A DNA stretch of 64,000 bases from assembly GCF_014639255.1 (NCBI RefSeq), contig NZ_BMFV01000002.1:1-64000 (forward strand), given 5' to 3'. The position numbers and the translations under genes are program-made. This document shows, one piece after another, positions 16,073 through 24,634 of this stretch (positions are counted from its first letter, which is position 1; every line of letters begins with the position of its first letter). The stretch is from Pullulanibacillus pueri (GTDB lineage Bacteria > Bacillota > Bacilli > Bacillales > Sporolactobacillaceae). A model generated the notes under the pieces. It did not search any database. It was not told where the DNA came from and saw nothing but the letters and a program-made list of their open reading frames with translations.

Positions 16073-17236
16073 TCAGAGCGCCATTTTATAGATCGCCGCA
16101 ACATCTTTTCTATCGAGGGTTGCAAACCCACCAAACGGCCCATTGGCCATGGCACGATCCACCATAAGCTCTAGCTTCTCATCATTGATATTATACTCAC
16201 GCAAAGTTGAAGGAGCCCCTATACTATCCCAGAAGGCACGCAACTTCTCAATCCCTTCAAGCGCAATATCTCGATCTGATTTGCCTTCAGGATTGACATT
16301 GAAGACTCTGATTGCGAGTTGCTTTGTTTGTTTCAAGCCCTGATCTAATGTGTATTTTAGCCAATTAGGGAAAAGAATTGCCAACCCACCACCATGTGGA
16401 ATATCATAAACCGCAGACACTGCATGTTCGAGGTTATGAGTGCCCCAATCGCCTTTCGTTCCCATCCGAATCATATTGTTTAATGCCATGGTTCCACAAT
16501 AAAGAATCGTCTCTCTATATTCGTAATTTTGCAAGTCATTAATCAGCTTAGGTGCTGTTTCAATAACGGTTTGCATCACTGACTCACATAACCGCTCTTG
16601 TAATGGAGAGTTTGGAGAATGGAAATAATATTGTTCAAGGACATGACTCATCATATCAACGATTCCGTAAACGGTTTGGTCCTTAGGAACCGTATATGTA
16701 TTTTGTGGATCCAAAATTGAAAACTTCGGAAATAAAAGTGGTGAACCCCAGCCATATTTTTCATTGGTTTCCCAATTAGTTATGACGGCACCAGAATTCA
16801 TCTCAGAACCAGTAGCGGCAAGAGTAAGCACCACTCCAAGCGGAAGAGCCTCTGTAGGTATTGCTTTGCGTGTAACTAAATCCCAAGCATCCCCATCATA
16901 TTTTGCCGCCGCTGCAATCGTTTTAGCACAGTCAATGACACTGCCCCCACCAACAGCTAAAATAAGATCGATGTTTTCTTTTTTACAAATATCTGCCCCT
17001 TTATTGACAGTGGTCACTCTTGGATTGGGTTCTACTCCGCCAAGTTCAAATGCCGACGCATTTACCGCTTCGAGTTCAGTCTTTACTTGATCAAGCAGAC
17101 CATTCCGCTTCACGCTCCCCCCACCATAAACAATTAACACTTTATTCCCATATTGAGGAACTTCCTTACGAAGGGCCTCAATTTGATCTTTACCAAAAAT
17201 AAGTTTTGTAGGATTTTCAAACACGAAATTATCCAT
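16073..17236 (-). CDS. yugJ: Iron-containing alcohol dehydrogenase (YugJ/BdhA-like)
   Basis: 387 aa, the usual length for YugJ/YugK NADH-dependent butanol-dehydrogenase-like proteins. [19 protein letters not shown] begins the nucleotide domain, [20 protein letters not shown] is the pyrophosphate-binding loop, and [20 protein letters not shown] carries the metal-binding histidines. It reduces aldehydes to alcohols with NAD(P)H. Position between pgi and yuzA/yugI is the B. subtilis order; only one of the two paralogues yugJ/yugK is present here, so the symbol is by best position. GGAGG precedes the ATG. Confidence 0.85.
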   Translation of the reverse strand: MDNFVFENPTKLIFGKDQIEALRKEVPQYGNKVLIVYGGGSVKRNGLLDQVKTELEAVNASAFELGGVEPNPRVTTVNKGADICKKENIDLILAVGGGSVIDCAKTIAAAAKYDGDAWDLVTRKAIPTEALPLGVVLTLAATGSEMNSGAVITNWETNEKYGWGSPLLFPKFSILDPQNTYTVPKDQTVYGIVDMMSHVLEQYYFHSPNSPLQERLCESVMQTVIETAPKLINDLQNYEYRETILYCGTMALNNMIRMGTKGDWGTHNLEHAVSAVYDIPHGGGLAILFPNWLKYTLDQGLKQTKQLAIRVFNVNPEGKSDRDIALEGIEKLRAFWDSIGAPSTLREYNINDEKLELMVDRAMANGPFGGFATLDRKDVAAIYKMAL

Positions 17237-17435
17237 TTATAAGCCTCCATTCACAATACGTTCTTAAAACAGTAGGTACAGCACTTAATACTCTTCTGAC
17301 CCTTTTTTATTATCTTATTTATTATGACCATATGTAAAGCAAGAAACACTACGGATAATTATGCCCATCAAAAGAGATTCTAAAAGGAAGACACTTTTAA
17401 GTTTTTTTAATTTCATTCAGAAAGGAGGTTAGACC

Positions 17436-17666
17436 ATGAATGGACTACAACGAACAGCTTTAGCGCTCATTATCATCGGCGGCATCAATTGGGGGCTCAT
17501 CGGTTTCTTTCAATTTGACCTTATTGCGGCCATCTTTGGAAGTCAATCCGCCACCCTCTCTCGAATCATTTATGGGATTGTCGGACTCTCAGCCCTTTAT
17601 TGTCTTACCCTTTTATTCAAGCCATCAGCTGAATTCAGCACTGAACCTGAAAAACAATTCCGTTAG
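17436..17666 (+). CDS. yuzA: DUF378 membrane protein YuzA
   Basis: 76 aa with two hydrophobic helices. The N-terminal ALALIIIGGINWGLIGFFQF is the DUF378 signature. The role is unknown. AAAGGAGG lies eight bases before the ATG. It sits between yugJ and yugI as in B. subtilis. The C-terminus is hydrophilic (PSAEFSTEPEKQFR). Confidence 0.9.
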   Translation: MNGLQRTALALIIIGGINWGLIGFFQFDLIAAIFGSQSATLSRIIYGIVGLSALYCLTLLFKPSAEFSTEPEKQFR

Positions 17667-17814
17667 TCTCCGTGCCAAAATAAATAAGGCTGAGCTTTTT
17701 TCTAAATGGATTTAGATCACAACCTAAAAGCGAGGCTGTACGAAACACGGGGGAAAATTTAAAAAAAGGGCCTCGCTCCCGCACATAAGAAGAAGCAGCT
17801 GACTAATAAAAGAG

Positions 17815-17870
17815 CATCGTGCCCGTGGAAAGCGAGCGTCCTGAAGCCGAGATCCACACTATCGACTCGG
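17815..17870 (+). repeat. Partial mosaic element (GTGCCCGTGGAAAGCGAGC module)
   Basis: CATCGTGCCCGTGGAAAGCG, then GCGTCCTGAAGCCGAGATCCACAC-like sequence, repeats the module seen at 1005-1058 and, reversed, at 27654-27703. The flanks have diverged. It and the terminator at 17986-18018 are all I see in 17667-18009. Confidence 0.5.
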
Positions 17871-17985
17871 GTAGTTATCATTCTGGGGTTACGTCGGAAT
17901 TTCTTTCAACTCCTAACATTGAGTCAGTAACACCCTTCCCTGAGTTTATTGCTGCTTAAGTCCAATATATTAGTAAAGCATAAAA

Positions 17986-18018
17986 ATAAAGGTATCCCAA
18001 AGGATACCTTTATTTTTT
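17986..18018. terminator. Bidirectional terminator overlapping the yugI stop codon
   Basis: AATAAAGGTATCC/GGATACCTTTATT is a perfect stem with T-rich exits on both strands. The yugI stop (TAA at 18012-18010) lies inside the stem. Confidence 0.85.
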
Positions 18019-18432
18019 TAATCTTTTATTTAATTGTGCTTGTTTCTCATTGGATTCCTTGATCCAATTTTTTAATTTTTGCTCCAATGTATTAAATCCG
18101 CCTGTGTTATCATTGGATCCACGTCGGTTATTGTTGCTGCTGCCACTGGCTTGCGTTGTACGTTTAGTCGCTGCAGGACGCTCTGGTTTGGGCTGTGTCT
18201 GACGAATAGATAAAGACACCTTTCCCGCGTCTTGATCAATCTTAAGGATTTTCACTTTTACTGTATCTCCGACGCTGAGTTTCTCATTGATATCCTTAAC
18301 AAAGTCATGTGAAATCTCCGAAATATGCACAAGACCTTGGTGTTTGTCGTCCAAGGCAACAAAAGCTCCAAATGACTTAATTCCCGTAACCTTGCCTTCG
18401 ACGATATCTCCGACGTTGTATTGATCCAACAT
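18010..18432 (-). CDS. yugI: S1-domain RNA-binding protein, general stress protein 13
   Basis: 140 aa. Residues 1-75 are a complete S1/OB-fold domain (GDIVEGKVTGIKSFGAFVAL, then HQGLVHISEISHDFV and KVKILKIDQDAGKVSLSIRQ), followed by a low-complexity basic, Ser/Asn-rich linker and a helical end KNWIKESNEKQAQLNKRLKK. YugI binds ribosome or RNA in B. subtilis and is induced by stress. AGGAG precedes the ATG by eight bases. Confidence 0.92.
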   Translation of the reverse strand: MLDQYNVGDIVEGKVTGIKSFGAFVALDDKHQGLVHISEISHDFVKDINEKLSVGDTVKVKILKIDQDAGKVSLSIRQTQPKPERPAATKRTTQASGSSNNNRRGSNDNTGGFNTLEQKLKNWIKESNEKQAQLNKRLKK

Positions 18433-18534
18433 GCAAACAACTCCTAAGGTTTTTTAACTTTTAAAGTATAACATAGGCCCTTTTCTATTTAAAGCAAAGC
18501 GCCTATACCTGTAAACGGAATACCCCAAAACCGT

Positions 18535-20418
18535 TTATCTTAAACGTGCTTTTTCCGAACTTTGTTGCATAGCCTTTTCAACATAAATTTGATGCCAAAG
18601 CATGAAGATAAGTGTCGTCCAAATTTTACGGCTATTATCCCTTTTATCATTCCTATGGTCATCAAGAAGTTTATATACATAGGATTTATTAATCCACTCA
18701 TCGGTTCCACTTTCACGGATTAAATTCTTCGCCCAATCATAAAGTTCGTTCTTTAGCCAGACGCGAATAGGCACAGGGAAACCAAGTTTTTTTCTATACA
18801 AAATAGAGTCAGGAACAATGCCACGCATGGCTTCGCGCAATGCATATTTCGTTGTTTTATTGGCTGTTTTTAATTCTGATGGAATTTTTGACGCAACAGC
18901 AAAAACTTCTTTATCCAAAAAAGGTACCCGTAATTCAAGAGAATGCGCCATGGTCATTCGATCAGCCTTTACAAGAATATCGCCACGTAGCCATGTATGA
19001 ATATCCACATATTGCATGGTTTCAACATCCGTATAGCGATTAGCCCGAGCATATATATCCGAAGTGACTTGCGTAAAGTGTGTCGTTTCTCTATGGTGCT
19101 TCATGATAAAACGCTTCTCATCTTCATCAAACATGAAGGCATTGCCAACATAACGTTCTTCCATTGGTGTACAGCCACGAATGAGGAAACTGCGTCCTTT
19201 CATGTCACTCGGTAGCTTATTCGCCACACTCTTAATGAAGCGCTGCGTGCCCTTAGGCATTTTCTTTAACCATTTTAAATCCAATGGCTCACGATAAATA
19301 TTATAGCCCCCAAATAATTCGTCAGCCCCTTCACCGGAAAGCACCACTTTCACATGCTTACTGGCCTCTTTTGCCACAAAATATAATGGGATTGCAGCAG
19401 GATCAGCAACAGGGTCATCCATATGCCAAATAATTTTGGGAAGTTCCTCTATAAAAGCCTCTGGCGTAATCACAGTGTGAATATTTTCAACACCGAGCTT
19501 CTCCGCAGAATCTTTGGCAATATCAATTTCACTATAGCCTTCACGTTCAAAGCCGACGGTAAATGTTTGAATGTTAGGATGAAATTCCTTTGCTAATGCC
19601 ACAATACTCGTTGAATCAATCCCACTGGATAGGAATGCACCTACAGGCACGTCACTGCGCATATGCATTTGTACGGAATCACGTAGTGCTTCTCTTATAC
19701 TTTTCTTGGCTTCATCTAACCCTTGATTAGACGGACTAAAAGTCGGCTTCCAATAAGATTTAATAACCATCTCTTCGCCGACTTTCTTAGTTAAATAATG
19801 ACCAGGAGCAAGACGACGAATATTAGCATTCATGGTTTCAGGTTCAGGAACAAATTGGAACGTTAAATAGTGCTGCAAAGCTTCTTGGGCAACCGGATGA
19901 GGCTCCTCACCTATGAGCAAACTTTTCTTTTCCGAGGCAAAAAAGGTCCCATCGTTTGTTTCCATATAGTAAAAAGGTTTGATCCCAAAAGGATCTCTAG
20001 CAGCAAAGAGTTTTTTCTCTTGTTTGTCCCATATCACAAAGCCAAACATACCACGTAGGCTTTTAACTGCTTCTTCTCCACGGGTCGCATATAAAGCGAG
20101 GATGACTTCCGTATCGGAAGTTGTGGAAAAAGTGACACCTTCTTTAACAAGTTCCTCTTTTATTTCAAGGTAATTATAGATCTCACCATTAAAAATAATG
20201 TGGAAACGATCATCTTCAAAGCTTAAAGGTTGATGACCACCTTCCAAATCAATAATACTCAAGCGACGAAAGCCAAATTGCACAGTATCATCGGTATAAA
20301 ACCCATTGTCATCGGGTCCACGATGTGTGATGATATTCGTTCGCTCCACCATATTATTTTGTTCATGCTTTCCTGGTTCCAATAATCTATTTGAAACAAA
20401 TCCTACAAATCCACACAT
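18535..20418 (-). CDS. asnB: Asparagine synthase (glutamine-hydrolysing)
   Basis: 627 aa. After removal of Met the protein begins with Cys2, the nucleophile of the class II glutaminase domain (MCGFVGFVSN; RGPDDNGFY and FNGEIYNYLE follow). The C-terminal synthetase domain has the ATP-binding loop LSSGIDSTSIVAL near residue 260 and VVLSGEGADELFGGYNIYRE. It makes asparagine from aspartate, glutamine and ATP. The frame extends 38 codons upstream, but AAGGAG eight bases before the ATG at 20418 and the need for Cys2 fix the start. It is closer to B. subtilis AsnB than to AsnO or AsnH. Monocistronic. Confidence 0.95.
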   Translation of the reverse strand: MCGFVGFVSNRLLEPGKHEQNNMVERTNIITHRGPDDNGFYTDDTVQFGFRRLSIIDLEGGHQPLSFEDDRFHIIFNGEIYNYLEIKEELVKEGVTFSTTSDTEVILALYATRGEEAVKSLRGMFGFVIWDKQEKKLFAARDPFGIKPFYYMETNDGTFFASEKKSLLIGEEPHPVAQEALQHYLTFQFVPEPETMNANIRRLAPGHYLTKKVGEEMVIKSYWKPTFSPSNQGLDEAKKSIREALRDSVQMHMRSDVPVGAFLSSGIDSTSIVALAKEFHPNIQTFTVGFEREGYSEIDIAKDSAEKLGVENIHTVITPEAFIEELPKIIWHMDDPVADPAAIPLYFVAKEASKHVKVVLSGEGADELFGGYNIYREPLDLKWLKKMPKGTQRFIKSVANKLPSDMKGRSFLIRGCTPMEERYVGNAFMFDEDEKRFIMKHHRETTHFTQVTSDIYARANRYTDVETMQYVDIHTWLRGDILVKADRMTMAHSLELRVPFLDKEVFAVASKIPSELKTANKTTKYALREAMRGIVPDSILYRKKLGFPVPIRVWLKNELYDWAKNLIRESGTDEWINKSYVYKLLDDHRNDKRDNSRKIWTTLIFMLWHQIYVEKAMQQSSEKARLR

Positions 20419-20676
20419 ATTACAAACTCCTTTCGAAGAAGCCACAAATATTTCTTCATATTCATTTATTCGCAACTTACCCATATCTATACAGTCGTCG
20501 TACGAAAATTTTTTACTAAGATAGTTTACCACTCTCTTAAGTAAATGCCTAGTATCGAAGCATAATTTATCAAGGGCTAGCTATTCATCGAAATCATCCT
20601 ATTAGACATTCATGGCATTAGAAAACTTCGCTTATCCTTCACCGCTTCGTTAAGCACAACCTGATGTTCAGACATC

Positions 20677-20745
20677 TGTGTTCACACATTAAAGGTGTCA
20701 CCAATTCTTAATAGCGAAAGCCAAAGGTCTTCCACAAAGGTATAA
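20677..20745 (+). repeat. Dispersed repeat, second copy near 58.57 kb
   Basis: GTGTTCACACA, then AAAGGTGTC and finally AAAGGTCTTCCACAAAGG recur in the same order and spacing at 58564-58636. Identity between is moderate. Apart from this and a terminator at 20758-20790, nothing is seen in 20419-20803. Confidence 0.4.
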
Positions 20746-20757
20746 ATATTGACATAA

Positions 20758-20790
20758 AAAAAAGAGCGATGAGCTCCTTCGCAATCAGGT
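20758..20790 (-). terminator. Terminator after the small XRE gene
   Basis: A short GC stem (GAGC/GCTC, alternatively GCGA/TCGC) followed on the minus strand by eight T. Confidence 0.6.
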
Positions 20791-20803
20791 ACAAATCCTG
20801 CTT

Positions 20804-21010
20804 CTATTTTTTTGTAAAAAGCTCCTGAATGTCTACTTCTAATACTTCTGCCACTTCAGCAAGCTTTTCAGCAGAGATTTTACTTCTGCCTTTTTCAAGG
20901 TAATAATACCCATTCGGACTGCGAAACCCTAGAGTCTTTGACATTTCTTCAAGAGACATTTTCTCTTTTCTCAGTCTCTTCATTTTTTCTAAATCAACCA
21001 CACGCTTCAT
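20804..21010 (-). CDS. Small XRE-type helix-turn-helix protein
   Basis: 68 aa, nearly all a single Cro/C1-type HTH: MKRLRKEKMSLEEMSKTLGF is helices 1-2, RSPNGYYYLEKGRSKISAEK helix 3 and the following turn, LAEVAEVLEVDIQELF helices 4-5. Such single-domain proteins act as repressors or phage/plasmid-type regulators. The ATG at 21019 abuts AAAAGGGG, so ATG 21010 is preferred. It is divergent from a second XRE regulator, with two palindromes in the shared gap. Confidence 0.85.
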   Translation of the reverse strand: MKRVVDLEKMKRLRKEKMSLEEMSKTLGFRSPNGYYYLEKGRSKISAEKLAEVAEVLEVDIQELFTKK

Positions 21011-21060
21011 CACACACATCCCCTTTTGTATTTTCCGTTATGGTAACATATTTTTACTTA

Positions 21061-21140
21061 TATTCACAGTTATTTGTGTGAATAAAATAACTTTTTACCT
21101 TTTTGGAAATATCATAGAGGATAAATACTTTCTCATGATA
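21061..21140. promoter_or_regulatory. Operator-like palindromes between divergent XRE genes
   Basis: TATTCACA (21061-21068) and TGTGAATA (21077-21084) form a perfect 8-bp inverted repeat with 8-bp spacer. A second pair, TATCATAGAG (21110-21119) and CTCATGATA (21132-21140), is almost perfect. Spacings suit dimeric HTH repressors. Confidence 0.5.
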
Positions 21141-21177
21141 GAATTTTACACAAAATTATCGAGACAGGGTGCAGGCT

Positions 21178-21546
21178 ATGGGGGATTTTTTAGGAGATCG
21201 TATTCGTTTTTTACGGGAAAAACATCAATTATCTCAAAAGCAATTGGCAGCACATTTGAATATCAGTAATGTCCAGCTCTCCCGATATGAATCAGGATCT
21301 CGTACACCTGATCCCGAAATCATTACGCGCTTTGCTTCTTTTTTTAAAGTATCCACTGATTTTCTTTTGGGTCTTACACCTTCAATACAAGAAAATCATA
21401 TGCCCTTTATCAAGAATGAAGACATCCAATTTCTCCAAGCGATTAAATCGATAGCAGGGCTTGAGGAATTCATTCGTTCAGTGATTCAAACGCCTAAAGA
21501 CTTCGAGAAATTGAATCAAATATGGAAAATAATAAAAGATCAATAG
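21178..21546 (+). CDS. XRE family transcriptional regulator
   Basis: 122 aa. The N-terminal Cro/C1 HTH (LGDRIRFLREKHQLSQKQLA, HLNISNVQLSRYESGSRTPD, PEIITRFASFFKVSTDFLLG) spans residues 4-67, followed by a helical C-terminus with no recognised domain, probably for dimer contact. It resembles SinR/ImmR-like regulators of Bacilli. The start ATG 21178 follows AGGGTGCAGG; a GTG three codons upstream is also possible. A long perfect terminator follows. Confidence 0.85.
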   Translation: MGDFLGDRIRFLREKHQLSQKQLAAHLNISNVQLSRYESGSRTPDPEIITRFASFFKVSTDFLLGLTPSIQENHMPFIKNEDIQFLQAIKSIAGLEEFIRSVIQTPKDFEKLNQIWKIIKDQ

Positions 21547-21571
21547 CACTGAAGTCTCTGTACATAAAGTT

Positions 21572-21632
21572 TAAGAAGAGGATGACATTAAAGGGCCCTA
21601 GGACCTGATGATGTCATCCTCTTTCTTCTAAA
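21572..21632 (+). terminator. Terminator after the XRE regulator
   Basis: A long stem, AAGAGGATGACAT (21576-21588) with ATGTCATCCTCTT (21611-21623), extended by flanking pairs; the exit is TTCTTCT rather than a pure T-run. Confidence 0.7.
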
Positions 21633-21711
21633 CTTGCTTTTTAACAAGAGATGGACTATGTGATATTTTCATTCATACACTGAAAGTCAAGCTAATCGTG
21701 AAAGAAGCAAT

Positions 21712-21846
21712 TTATAAGACAAAGAAGATTGTTTTTAGCATTTCAATCGGATGAAGCCCAGAAATAGACTCAATCGTGACATTGAGAGCGGCTAACACCA
21801 AAAAAGCCATCAAAATCCTTCTCAGCACTGTTTTTACTAACGGCAT
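21712..21846 (-). CDS. Small membrane protein, 44 aa
   Basis: Begins MPLVKTVLRRILMAFLVLAA, giving a basic N-terminus and one hydrophobic helix, followed by LNVTIESISGLHPIEMLKTI and a hydrophobic end. AAGGAG and GAAGGG lie upstream of the ATG at 21846. Not recognised. The Shine-Dalgarno and amphipathic design suggest a real short membrane peptide. It lies downstream of yuiB on the same strand, separated by about 150 bp. Confidence 0.5.
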   Translation of the reverse strand: MPLVKTVLRRILMAFLVLAALNVTIESISGLHPIEMLKTIFFVL

Positions 21847-21998
21847 GCCCTTCACTCTCCTTAAGTTAAGACTCTCCAGAAAAGTAAAGATTTAAACGTT
21901 ACTAGCCTAACAGGTAGAACACGAGAGGATGATAGCTTTGGCTACTAGAAAGCGATTATGTAATTGACTCTAAAGCTTTTAAACATGACACTAAAAAC

Positions 21999-22328
21999 TT
22001 AAAACATTTGATATCCTTTTTTTCTTAAGGTTCTTATGGTTATTCCAGCAATTATAGCCCCCACTAATCCCATAGCAAGCACAACGATATCGGATATCTT
22101 TAGATTAATAAAACTAATCCAGAGGTCTGAAAACGCATACGATGTATTCGTAAAATAATCCCAAATGGACACATGATCAATAATTAAAATAATAAAGAAG
22201 GGATAGAGAATAGCAATCAACCAAGTCGTTTTTAGCAGCATATTTACAATAAAGCCTATCCCAAAAAACAAGACAGCAAAGAGTAAAATTGAAAGAATAA
22301 GCTGTGGTATTGAAAGAGCTCCAGACAT
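21999..22328 (-). CDS. yuiB: YuiB family membrane protein
   Basis: 109 aa with three hydrophobic segments (about residues 7-33, 36-50 and 79-98) and a basic end RKKGYQMF. The hydrophobic profile, length and position next to yuiA and the NADH dehydrogenase gene agree with B. subtilis YuiB; function unknown. AGGAGG lies seven bases before the ATG. Confidence 0.8.
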   Translation of the reverse strand: MSGALSIPQLILSILLFAVLFFGIGFIVNMLLKTTWLIAILYPFFIILIIDHVSIWDYFTNTSYAFSDLWISFINLKISDIVVLAMGLVGAIIAGITIRTLRKKGYQMF

Positions 22329-22429
22329 ATTTCCACCTCCTGAGTCAACGTTAGTTTACTTAAAAAAGAGTCTAACGTCAATGAATAGATGCGAGATCCT
22401 TCTTCATCTTTAGACTGTTAGCGGGGGCA

Positions 22430-22469
22430 GAAAAGGCTCACTCTTAGAGTCATAAGATGTGAGCCTTAA
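22430..22469 (-). terminator. Terminator after yuiA
   Basis: AAGGCTCAC/GTGAGCCTT perfect 9-bp stem with TTTTC on the minus-strand exit. Confidence 0.7.
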
Positions 22470-22475
22470 TAAAAG

Positions 22476-22613
22476 CTATTGTTTATCCCCTGACGTTTTG
22501 CCTGTGCCGGCACAGTTTTCACACGTCTCAGATCCTCCCAATAATAGTTGAAAATAACCTCTACCATGACAATAAGGGCACGGATGATTTTTGGACATTT
22601 TATCTTTAGTCAT
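22476..22613 (-). CDS. yuiA: Small zinc-ribbon protein YuiA
   Basis: 45 aa with two C-x-x-C pairs, CPYCHGRGYFQLLLGGSETC and CENCAGTGK, a DnaJ-like CxxCxGxG zinc-binding arrangement identical in layout to B. subtilis YuiA. Function is unknown; it could be a chaperone-like or nucleic-acid contact module. The start ATG 22613 follows AAAGGG; the longer frame to 22697 lacks a ribosome site. Confidence 0.85.
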   Translation of the reverse strand: MTKDKMSKNHPCPYCHGRGYFQLLLGGSETCENCAGTGKTSGDKQ

Positions 22614-22828
22614 TAATGACACACCCTTTCGACTTTTCTGATAATAATACAGATTTTTTTGTTTATTGTAAAGAAACATTACAATCGAAATATTCAAATG
22701 TAAGCGTGAACAACTCGTTTTTGATTCTATTTTCTGCGTTTTAATAAGATTTTCTAAAACGCTAATAACAATGGCGAAATCGTATACACCATCTACTCTC
22801 TACCTCTTTAATTCTGAAAGAGCGCATT

Positions 22829-23085
22829 AGAAAGCTGGGCAAAAAAGCCCGGTCCTTATTAAAGCATTGAAAAGGTTTTTTATCCCAAGAGGCAACGACA
22901 GCACCAAGTGGTTTGGAGCGGAAGACGTGACATTCGGAACACTTATATAGAGTGTATGCCTCAGCGCCGCTGACTCACGGATGCCTAGACGAGAGTCCTT
23001 CGAGATCAGCAGCCAGCGTTACTTCTCGAATAAACTTCAAGTTGTTCTGAGAAAGTTGACGACGAAGCGTTACGATTAAACTTTT
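22829..23085 (+). repeat. Mosaic intergenic element, copy 3
   Basis: Left module GCTGGGCAAAAAAGCCCGG, then TCCTTATTAAAGCATTGAA, followed by the long core: GGAGCGGAAGACG, CGGAACACTTATATAGAGTG, CCTCAGCGCCGCTGACTCAC, GGATGCCTAGACGAGAGTCC. The core can fold into three consecutive hairpins (ACACT/AGTGT, TCAGCG/CGCTGA, GACTC/GAGTC). It lies between yumB and yuiA; 22614-22828 holds nothing else I recognise. Confidence 0.7.
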
Positions 23086-23099
23086 AAATTCTGATTTAT

Positions 23100-23129
23100 A
23101 AAAAAGACAAGGCTTAGGCCCTGTCCTTA
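23100..23129 (-). terminator. Terminator after yumB
   Basis: GACAGGGC/GCCTTGTC 8-bp stem (one G-T), CTAA loop, then TTTTTT on the minus strand. Confidence 0.8.
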
Positions 23130-23149
23130 AAAATTTTATAAGTGCATGA

Positions 23150-24379
23150 TTATTTACTTAACAAATTTAACTTCCCTTTTTTGAGGACTAAGCCAATACC
23201 TCCAAGTTTAAGCAAGTAGCGATCATCAATGATTTTTTTCATTGCAGCTGCTGAGGTCCCTTTAAGTTTCGTCTTTCCAAAAATAATTCCAATGGCATCG
23301 CCATGCCCGAGCGAAGCAACCGTTCCCATATTATTGAATACAAAAGGCTCATAATCTTCTCCATTTAAAACCTTAGGCATATTTTTTGATAGGTAAAGCG
23401 CTTGTTGAATCGTGATTTGAGCTGTTGTTGGATAAGGTCGATCTGAATTAGGGTCCGGAGTGTTGGCACAATCCCCAATAACAAAAATATTATCATATCC
23501 AGGGACTCTTAACTGATTGGTGACATTGACTCTTCCACGAACGACATCGAATCCAGAATCTTCAACAATGTGATTACCTCGGACACCACCCGTCCAGACA
23601 ACGGTCCCTGCCATAATTTCTTCAGTTTCTTTAGTACTTTTCTTTTCGATGATGACTTTATTACCCAAACATTCTTTAATTAAATAGCCAAACTTAAATT
23701 CGACACCTTTACTTTCGAGACGTGAAATGGCATAAGCAACAAGCTCTTTATCAAACATAGGAAGAATGGAAGGAGAACCTTCAACGTTAATGATTCTGAC
23801 TAGCTTACGGTCAATATCATATTCTTTACAAAGTTCAGGAATACGATTGGCTAACTCACCAAGGAATTCAACACCTGTAAAGCCGCCGCCACCGACCACG
23901 ATATTAAGCCGTTCATCTTCCTTCTTTTCGGTGCAGTGATAGCAAGAAAATTGGTATTCAATATGTTCACGGATTTGACGAACAGAGTTCAAATTCTCTA
24001 TTGCTAAACCATTTTCCTTCATGCCTTTGATGCCAAAAGTGGCTGATTCAAATCCTAAGGAAATAATAAGATAATCATAATCAATCTCTCCGCTTTTTTC
24101 GAGAACAACTTTATTTTCATCCTTATTAATTAAAGTTACAGTATCCTGGATAAATTCGACACGATTGGTATCAATCACATCTTTGATTAATATACGAGCT
24201 CGATCAGCCGGTAATGTCCCTGCAGCCGGTTCATGGAGCCATGTTGATTGGTAATGGTAATTATGCTTATTGACCAAAGTAATCGTTGCTTCATTTTTTC
24301 CTAAGTACTTCGGCAATTTCGTCGCTGAAATCATTCCGCCATAACCAGCACCCAGAATTAATATTTTTGGCTTATTCAA
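23150..24379 (-). CDS. yumB: Type II NADH dehydrogenase (YumB)
   Basis: 409 aa. ILILGAGYGGMISATKLPKY is the FAD-binding loop, IVVGGGGFTGVEFLGELANR the NADH-binding loop, and VPGYDNIFVIGDCANTPDPN the second FAD contact. It is a single-subunit, membrane-associated enzyme that passes electrons from NADH to menaquinone without pumping protons. The start is TTG at 24379, ten bases after AAGGTGG. A sigA-type promoter and a Rex-like operator lie upstream, pointing to control by the NADH/NAD+ ratio. Confidence 0.92.
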   Translation of the reverse strand: MNKPKILILGAGYGGMISATKLPKYLGKNEATITLVNKHNYHYQSTWLHEPAAGTLPADRARILIKDVIDTNRVEFIQDTVTLINKDENKVVLEKSGEIDYDYLIISLGFESATFGIKGMKENGLAIENLNSVRQIREHIEYQFSCYHCTEKKEDERLNIVVGGGGFTGVEFLGELANRIPELCKEYDIDRKLVRIINVEGSPSILPMFDKELVAYAISRLESKGVEFKFGYLIKECLGNKVIIEKKSTKETEEIMAGTVVWTGGVRGNHIVEDSGFDVVRGRVNVTNQLRVPGYDNIFVIGDCANTPDPNSDRPYPTTAQITIQQALYLSKNMPKVLNGEDYEPFVFNNMGTVASLGHGDAIGIIFGKTKLKGTSAAAMKKIIDDRYLLKLGGIGLVLKKGKLNLLSK

Positions 24380-24418
24380 GTTATCACTTCCACCTTTTTG
24401 TCATACTTTCATTAAAGT

Positions 24419-24436
24419 TTGTGATGTATTTCACGT
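24419..24436. promoter_or_regulatory. Rex-like operator upstream of yumB
   Basis: TTGTGATGTATTTCACGT matches the Rex consensus TTGTGAA-WWWW-TTCACAA at 14 of 18 positions, with the palindromic core GTGA-N6-TCAC intact. It lies about +22 to +40 relative to the predicted transcription start, so Rex would act as a roadblock. Confidence 0.55.
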
Positions 24437-24464
24437 ACTTAATCAAAAAATAATCCCAATGACA

Positions 24465-24493
24465 ATAATATGTCTTTTATCTTTATATTTCAA
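24465..24493 (-). promoter_or_regulatory. yumB promoter
   Basis: TTGAAA (24493-24488) and TATTAT (24470-24465), 17 bp apart on the minus strand. The transcript would start near 24458. Confidence 0.6.
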
Positions 24494-24634
24494 CCACTTT
24501 TTTAGTCTTGGAGAGAAGAATATAAGCGCAAAACCATTTCAGCATTTCAAGTGGGTTTATTTTAGCTTTGATATGGTTAAATTGAAAAAATATTGAAGAA
24601 GGAAACTTATATCCTAAGGGATGTGGTAACGATC

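Noticed and set aside
18476-18535. Terminator after asnB (AAACGG/CCGTTT hairpin)
   Set aside because: The stem is short and no T-run follows on the minus strand, so it was not listed as a feature.
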